A stretch of 64,000 nucleotides of DNA from Prinsepia uniflora (lineage: Eukaryota; Streptophyta; Magnoliopsida; Rosales; Rosaceae), in the NCBI GenBank assembly GCA_032719365.1, contig CM064862.1:61150243-61214242 (forward strand), in the 5' to 3' direction. This document shows positions 58,453-64,000 of the stretch, in pieces. The notes beneath the pieces are model-generated. The model had not been told where the DNA came from. It saw only the letters and a program-made list of their open reading frames with translations, and made no database searches. Numbering within the stretch: position 1 is the stretch's first letter; each line of letters begins with the position of its first letter. A program made the position numbers and the translations under genes.

Positions 58453-61167
58453 AGCAAGGCCCGTCCCTAAAAGCACCTCGATAACCACACACAGGCCCTG
58501 CTCATGTCTGATAAGTAACCTAAAATATCGAAGTTGACCTAACACTCGTCAAACAAGGGAAAATCATACTCTATCTCAATTCTTGCCTACACCTCTCAAA
58601 TAGTCTCGAATTTCAGGTAACGACCCTCGAGGGTTGTCAAAACCAAGAAAACGTGTTAGTGGACATACAAGAAATATTTCAAAAACACATTTCGAAAACA
58701 CAAGTAATGTACCCTATGTTTTCCAAAACTACGCATGCATATGTAAAATCATCAAATCTCAATAAAACAGATGATAAACAAAAAATCTTGAAGTATTTAC
58801 AAAAACTAGAAAATCCACAAATATCATAAAGCTATTCAACATAAAATCGCATTTCAATTTCAAAATCACAATCATACATCATCAACCCATCCTCGATGCT
58901 TGCATGCCAAATCATCATGTCATCTTTGCACTACCGATAGGCTAAACCTCTCGGGAAAACAGAGCCCAGCTCTGGACGTCCAAGTGTGGACCGACCTACG
59001 AAAACAAAGCCCAGTTCCGAAAATTTGGATCATAGCCCAAATAACCGTCTCAAGAAAATAGAGCCCTGCTCTAGACATATGAGACTAACCATGCACTACC
59101 CTCTATTTTCCAAAACTATGCTTGCATATGTAAAATCATCAAATCTCAATAAAACAGATGATAAACAAGGAATCTTGATATAGGTACGAAAACTAGAAAA
59201 TCCACCAGTATCAGAAAGCAAGTCAACATAAAATTGCATCATAATTTCATGATCACATTCACACATAATTAACTAATCCTAGATACTTTCATGTCAAATC
59301 ATCATGTCATCTGTGCACTACTAGTAGGCCAAACCACTCAGGAAAACAAAGCCCAACTCTATACGTCAGAGTGTGGACCGACCTCTGCATCATAGCCCAA
59401 ATAATTGTCTCAAAAAAAAAAACCCTTCTCTAGACATGTGAGACAAACCAACCACTCAGAAAATCAGAGCCCGGCTCTGGACATCTGTGCATCAACCACA
59501 TATCCTAACCGCTCAGAGATACAATATTCTAGTGGCCACCCAGGGATACACCATCGGGGCGTAACCCCGAAATCTGAGGAGGGTTGTTCATAACAAAACA
59601 ATACGTACTTATATCGAGAAACACAAAATCATATCAAGCATCAATTCCATAAATCAAACCATGTTTCACGACCTGAATCTAAGAACAAAGCACGATATAT
59701 GCAAAATCTTGAAAATTGTGCATTGATGAATTTCCATAAAAATCACCAAATATCATATAAAAATCGTAATCAGAACACCATCATGCAAATCATGTAATAA
59801 AGCATTAAAAATACATAGATATGTAAGCATAAAAGTTTAAAGAAAAGAAAGTCCACACACACACGGTCCACGTAGTCCAACACCAAATTACACGCCTTCA
59901 GTAATTTCTGAAACCTCTACTGCATGCCATAAACCACTTCTAAGGTTTACTATTCATCCCAAATAACTCATATTTACATCCCTCGATTTTCCAAAAAATT
60001 TAAACAAATTTAAAATAAACCATCAACTTTTGGACAGTCAAAAATTTTTATGAGACGATATCCAATCGTCTCGAAAAATATATCATTAGACTTGTAACAT
60101 TAAAATTCCTAAGAAGTATGTTTACAGGAATCCCAAAGTCCCAACCACGCACCTCCACATGCCTTCCAAAGTCCCTACGCGTGGGATTCACGCATCGGTC
60201 ACTGTTCACCTCCTTCAACATCGAACCAGCCCGTTTCCTATAATTCGGGTCACCCGACTTGGCGACCATGACCCAATTCTAAGACCCTGATTTTACGTCC
60301 ATTTCTTGAATTCTTTACTTCAAATCAAACCTCTTCAATCTCATAAACTTATCTACGACCTTAGAATCAAGTAAATCTATCCAAAAATCAAAAGCACTAA
60401 CCCATAGAATTCGGCCAACCCACGAACTTCCTATTCTAATATTTCCCCATCCAAACATTCGAACACTTGGCTTGTTGAAGTCACATGACCACACAGGATT
60501 GACCATTGAGCTTGGTTTCAAGCTTCAACGTCGAAGACACCAACTTGGTGTTAAAAAACCATACTTTCTTCTCGGGTTTCGTGGTTTATTCTCGGGTTTC
60601 GTGGTTTATTCTCGGGTCCACCTTGCTCTCTTCCTTCCTCGGGTTTTTCTTTCTTTCTCTCCTCATTTTCTACTCTTTCCTTTCATTCTCTCTGGTTCTG
60701 CCCCTCCTCCATCTGATTCTCTCCTTAACGGTCTGGTTTTCTTTTGAGTTTTCTTCTATTTCGACTCTACACCACCGAAGCTTGCACGCACACACACACT
60801 CACACACACAGAATTATATAGGATTATAGGTATGTGGAATAGATTATAAAGGGAAAATATCAGACCCTTCTAAACAGGTGTCCCCATCGCACCTTATCTC
60901 ATATATCAAATTACCAAAATACTCTTCATGTTGAAATTATCATAATGCCCCTAATCGAATTTTGACCCTGTCGAACTCATACAATCTCCTATTTCTGCAT
61001 ATCGCCTGTCTACGGACTCAGAATTCCAAGGCCTGCGTAACGATCCTCAAAATTCGTCTAAAAACTGTCATGATAAAAAAGGCAACGTTTGACCTTATAG
61101 AGGCAAAACTATCATTTCAACTTTAATTTTTCCAAATTCACTTTTCTCGAATTTTCGGGCTGTTACA
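58453..61167 (-). repeat. Minus-strand 3' LTR with internal 387-bp duplication
   Basis: Ends TTCGGGCTGTTACA on the right, beyond which TCTACCCCCTTTAAAAAAAA is the reverse of a canonical polypurine tract preceded by pol-end-like GGACGAATTT; hence a 3' LTR. The array here is GAGCCCAGCTC type (AGAGCCCAGCTCT 58961-58973). Splice-like signals are degraded (GTGTGTGGAC donor). A GTTTC/ATTCTCGGG repeat (60573-60617) and a CT-rich block precede 60830. Confidence 0.75.
58713..59480. repeat. 387-bp tandem duplication inside an LTR
   Basis: CCAAAACTACGCATGCATATG at 58723 recurs as CCAAAACTATGCTTGCATATG at 59110, and GTGTGGACCGACCT at 58984 recurs at 59371, both 387 bp apart. The unit covers the GCATGCAT motif and several GAGCCC hairpins. 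The copies differ by about 10-15%, so the duplication is old. Confidence 0.85.
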
Positions 61168-62661
61168 ATCTACCCCCTTTAAAAAAAATTCGTCCACAAA
61201 ATTTTAAATCACTAGTGTGGTGTTGGGATGGAATCAAGAACATGCCAGTAAGTTCTCCTAGTAAGGAATAAACTTTAGGGAACAACTCAATGGAGTTGCT
61301 TCAATGTTACTTAACCCATTGATTTCCTTCAAAAAGAATCATGCAAGCAACTCCAGAATCTCGTGTAATCTAACTATCTCACATAAACATCCCTGGAATG
61401 AAACTCAATATTTCCCGACCATGTCTAAAAACCACAGTCATTACATCTAGCCACGTCTAAAATCTCAGTACATGTTTTAGGCCTGGCCTCTACCATCCAA
61501 ACAAAACTAATCATCAACTTACGCACTAGTTACAATGAACAAAAAAACTATATCTGAACTCGTACCCCGAACCTCGTTTGTCAAAATCTCAATATTTAGA
61601 AATTATCTAAGATGAATGCAAACAACAAACAATCATGTTTCAGTTCACACAACAGTAGATTGTGGAACCCAATCAACCATAAAACTTCCTCAAATAAATT
61701 GGGACCCACATTTCCCCAAATCTGTATGCATCAGGCCAAGCAAATTACTTATACACATATAGTAGAATGCCAAAATCCAAATCAACAATTCACCCAATCA
61801 ATTCTTGATACCCAAATACTCATCTTAAGAGCCAATTTGCATAAGCCACCTCAGGTCAGCTAAACCAAGTCTCAATCCGAGTACCAATCATACGTCATAC
61901 TAGCACTACGTATAGACTAGTATCCTGGGCATCAACTATCTTGAAACATTTGTGTAACTTATGGGCTAAATCACTCAAGCCTCACAATTGAACACAACCT
62001 TTAACTCACATTCCAAGTCGAGAGATTACTAAACCAGGATTAAACTTAAATACCATGTCCATAAAGTACCATAAGGTATTTGTATTCAATTCACACAAAA
62101 CTTTAACTAGCACCATAGTAAACATACCAAAACCCGAGCCTATAATTACAACTTGAGTTCCTTCTGAACCTCTATTCATTACTTGAGATTCTACTCAGTG
62201 ATTCTGCTTTTCAACTTCCTGCCGAATTCTAGTTCTCAATTTTGATTTCCTTCAAGTCGCAAACCAATATCCTATCCCGTGTCTATATCCTAAGTCAATA
62301 TCCAAAACCGGAATATCATTGACTTTCCAACCGTAAGGCATTGTCGTCATTATATATGCTTTGGTTAAATGCATAATCTCTAGAAATGGGGTAAATCACT
62401 TATTTTCTCAATTTCTAGTTCACCACCAAACATGCCAACATGAGGACACAACTTTTCCAATTTCCTTCATTGTTTATCCTTTCTTTTCTCGTAAAGCCTG
62501 TTCATATACCAATCTAAAACCTGTACAGGTTGTTCCACAAATCACTAGTCCCTTTGATACTAAATAAGTTACCAATTCACTACAAGTAATTCGTCTTTTA
62601 AGTACTTCCTAGGTCTCTAGAGACACAACATGTCTTCAAAGTGCTTTATTGAGGGGGGAGG
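61168..62661 (-). other. Non-coding interior of a third LARD-like element
   Basis: The right neighbour of the 3' LTR begins with the purine tract. The remaining 1.4 kb has no recognisable protein motif on either strand; open frames are short and lack domains. It ends at the LTR that starts at 62662, which belongs to another family and probably inserted here. Confidence 0.55.
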
Positions 62662-64000
62662 TGACACGACCCACCCCTAATCCCCCGCGATTAAGGGCTA
62701 AGTCATACTCTCGTCTAACTTACGTGTGACACGAAGGCTAAACCATCGTTTAACCTCCATGTAACGCGTAAGCTGGACAAGAGATACCAGGCCAAAATAC
62801 CAAAGTCACCTTTCGATGTCCCAGAGTGCGCAGAATTTACTATGGATTGCGTGTGTGATGTCTACGTCTCTCTAACAACAGCCCACACCGCAACAACCTG
62901 GAGGGTATCAAAAAAACAAAAGACTGTGAGTGGACAAAAACAAATAATAACTTTAGAAAACAGTTTATCAGAAAATATATTTATACCCTCCATTTAAAAA
63001 CGAATTCATGCATATAAGACTCTTTCATAAAACCACTTCATATTCAAGCTAACATAACCATTTATGAACCCAAAAGCGTGAAATCATTTCTTTTTCTCAA
63101 ATCCAGGGCCTCAGCCCAAAACCATCAAAATACGCATCATCCGGGTCATAGCCCAGAACATCTGAAAGCCATCATTATTGAAAACCATCAAGTTATCACA
63201 GAAATCCAAACATATTTGAAAACACTTTTAAAACTCATTTCAATCAATCGAACCTGCTAGATCTATCCGAGTCTTTAAACTCAATCTAGGCCTCAATATA
63301 ATTCATGTCTTTAAACTCCCAAGTCTTTACACTCAATAGGCCTACAGGGGAAATCACAATATCCGAGTCTTTAAACTCAATCCGGGTCTTTAAACCCAAT
63401 CCGGGCCCACCCCCGTCACAATCATATCCAGGTCTTTAAACCCAATAACCAGATCCAGCAAACCCAATGAAAACCATTTTATCAAATCCATAATCCATTT
63501 CCAAATCCGAATTCGAAATCATCATTCCGTAGGCGGCATCCGGAATCATCATTCCAAACCCAAATCCTGAAACCCATTTTTCAAGCTCCAAAATCGAATC
63601 CCGAATCATATTTCCGAAATCCGATTCCAAAACCTGAAATCACATTTCACTTTTCCAGAATCCTTTATAAATCATTAAAATCAAATCATAATTTAAATCC
63701 CAAATCATAGTATTAGAACCATTATCAAATCAATAGCATAAAGCCATAATCTCGAAAAACGTGCAATTACGTAAATATCTCGAAATATGTGCAAAATCGT
63801 AAATCATCAATACCATATCATAAACATAGAAATCACGTATAGAAAACATATAAAAATATTTATGCATGCATCATAAGTTACAAAGTAAAGCCCACTCACA
63901 TACCGTTTACGCCTCTACCTCGATACGCGTGCACTTATGCTTTTTCGGCTAATTCACTATCACCGGCTTTCCCGAACCTGTCCAAATCCCATAATAAGGT
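62662..64000 (-). repeat. Minus-strand LTR, truncated by the window end
   Basis: Starts TGACACGACCCACCCC, the reverse of a GGGTGGGTCGTGTCA LTR end. It contains the palindrome GAGTCTTTAAACTC (63269, 63365) and GGGTCTTTAAACCC (63384) with variants, as in the TR-GAG and Copia-nested LTRs, plus GGGCCTCAGCCC (63106-63117). Only the 3' half is in the window. Confidence 0.85.
62898..63898 (-). other. Intron-like module in the terminal LTR
   Basis: Sense strand: GTGAGTGGGC donor, ATGCATGCAT, palindromes, GTCCACTCAC branch-like arm, TTTTGTTTTTTTGATACCCT, CCAG|GTTG acceptor. About 1.0 kb. Confidence 0.5.

Noticed and set aside
60472..60829. 91- and 107-codon frames rich in Phe/Ser/Leu
   Set aside because: Produced by a CT-rich block and a short GTTTCGTGGTTTATTCTCGG repeat within an LTR; not a membrane protein gene.
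62640..62662. GAGGGGGGAGG before TGACACG as a plus-strand polypurine tract
   Set aside because: The following LTR is in minus orientation by its internal order and ends, so the purine run is probably coincidental flanking sequence.
61168..64000. The LTRs at 58453-61167 and 62662 onward as a matched pair
   Set aside because: Their 3' ends and hairpin units differ (GAGCCCAGCTC against GAGTCTTTAAACTC), so they belong to different families.

Overview
This is plant nuclear DNA, most likely from a woody eudicot. The evidence is one intact intron-containing gibberellin 3-oxidase gene surrounded by plant-type LTR retrotransposons with initiator-tRNA-Met primer sites, a Cassandra TRIM, L1-type LINE debris and a hAT MITE. 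The window is almost entirely nested transposable elements. The only gene I would call functional is the GA 3-oxidase at 35487-37252 (two exons).

Layout. 1-6759: a non-autonomous Gypsy element with 2.9-kb LTRs and only a broken gag between them (TR-GAG type), inserted into an older minus-strand LTR (6760-9296). 9297-10283: AT-rich sequence with a 91-bp duplication. 10284-10938: a Cassandra-like TRIM with 5S-rRNA-like promoter boxes. 10942-13025 plus about 16044-16140: a plus-strand LTR split by a solo LTR (13026-16038, TSD TCTAG). 16.1-21.7 kb: degenerate LTR remains, an AGAATATTCT minisatellite and a LINE RNase H fragment. 21946-34835: a minus-strand LARD-like element (LTRs 21946-24489 and 32215-34835, near-matching TSD TGCCA/TACCA) whose non-coding interior holds an internally deleted Athila/Tat-like element (26141-31954). 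34841-38152: the GA 3-oxidase gene and its flanks. 38161-38730: a hAT MITE. 38739-48710: an L1-type LINE ORF2 pseudogene interrupted by a Copia element (39129-47269), itself interrupted by a solo Gypsy LTR (40626-43619). 48.9-64 kb: further LARD LTRs and interiors, including a solo LTR (51721-54524, TSD GAGAC) inside another LTR, and a terminal LTR that runs off the end.

Main observation. The long Gypsy/LARD LTRs, although much diverged in sequence, share one internal plan that I read as an intron-like module. On the LTR sense strand it runs: donor-like GTGAGTGGAC, an ATGCATGCAT motif, an AT-rich stretch carrying an array of 4-bp-stem hairpins, a second GCATGCAT-like motif, then the reverse complement of the donor (GTCCACTCAC, which looks like a branch-point region), a pyrimidine tract and CCYTCAG|GTYG. 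The module is about 0.85-1.2 kb once later insertions and duplications are removed. The hairpin arms change together between families (GAGT/ACTC, GGGT/ACCC, GGGC/GCCC, GAGC/GCTC). A 34-bp palindrome about 300 bp from the LTR start also shows paired changes in five LTRs. These patterns are visible in the sequence; splicing and function are inference.
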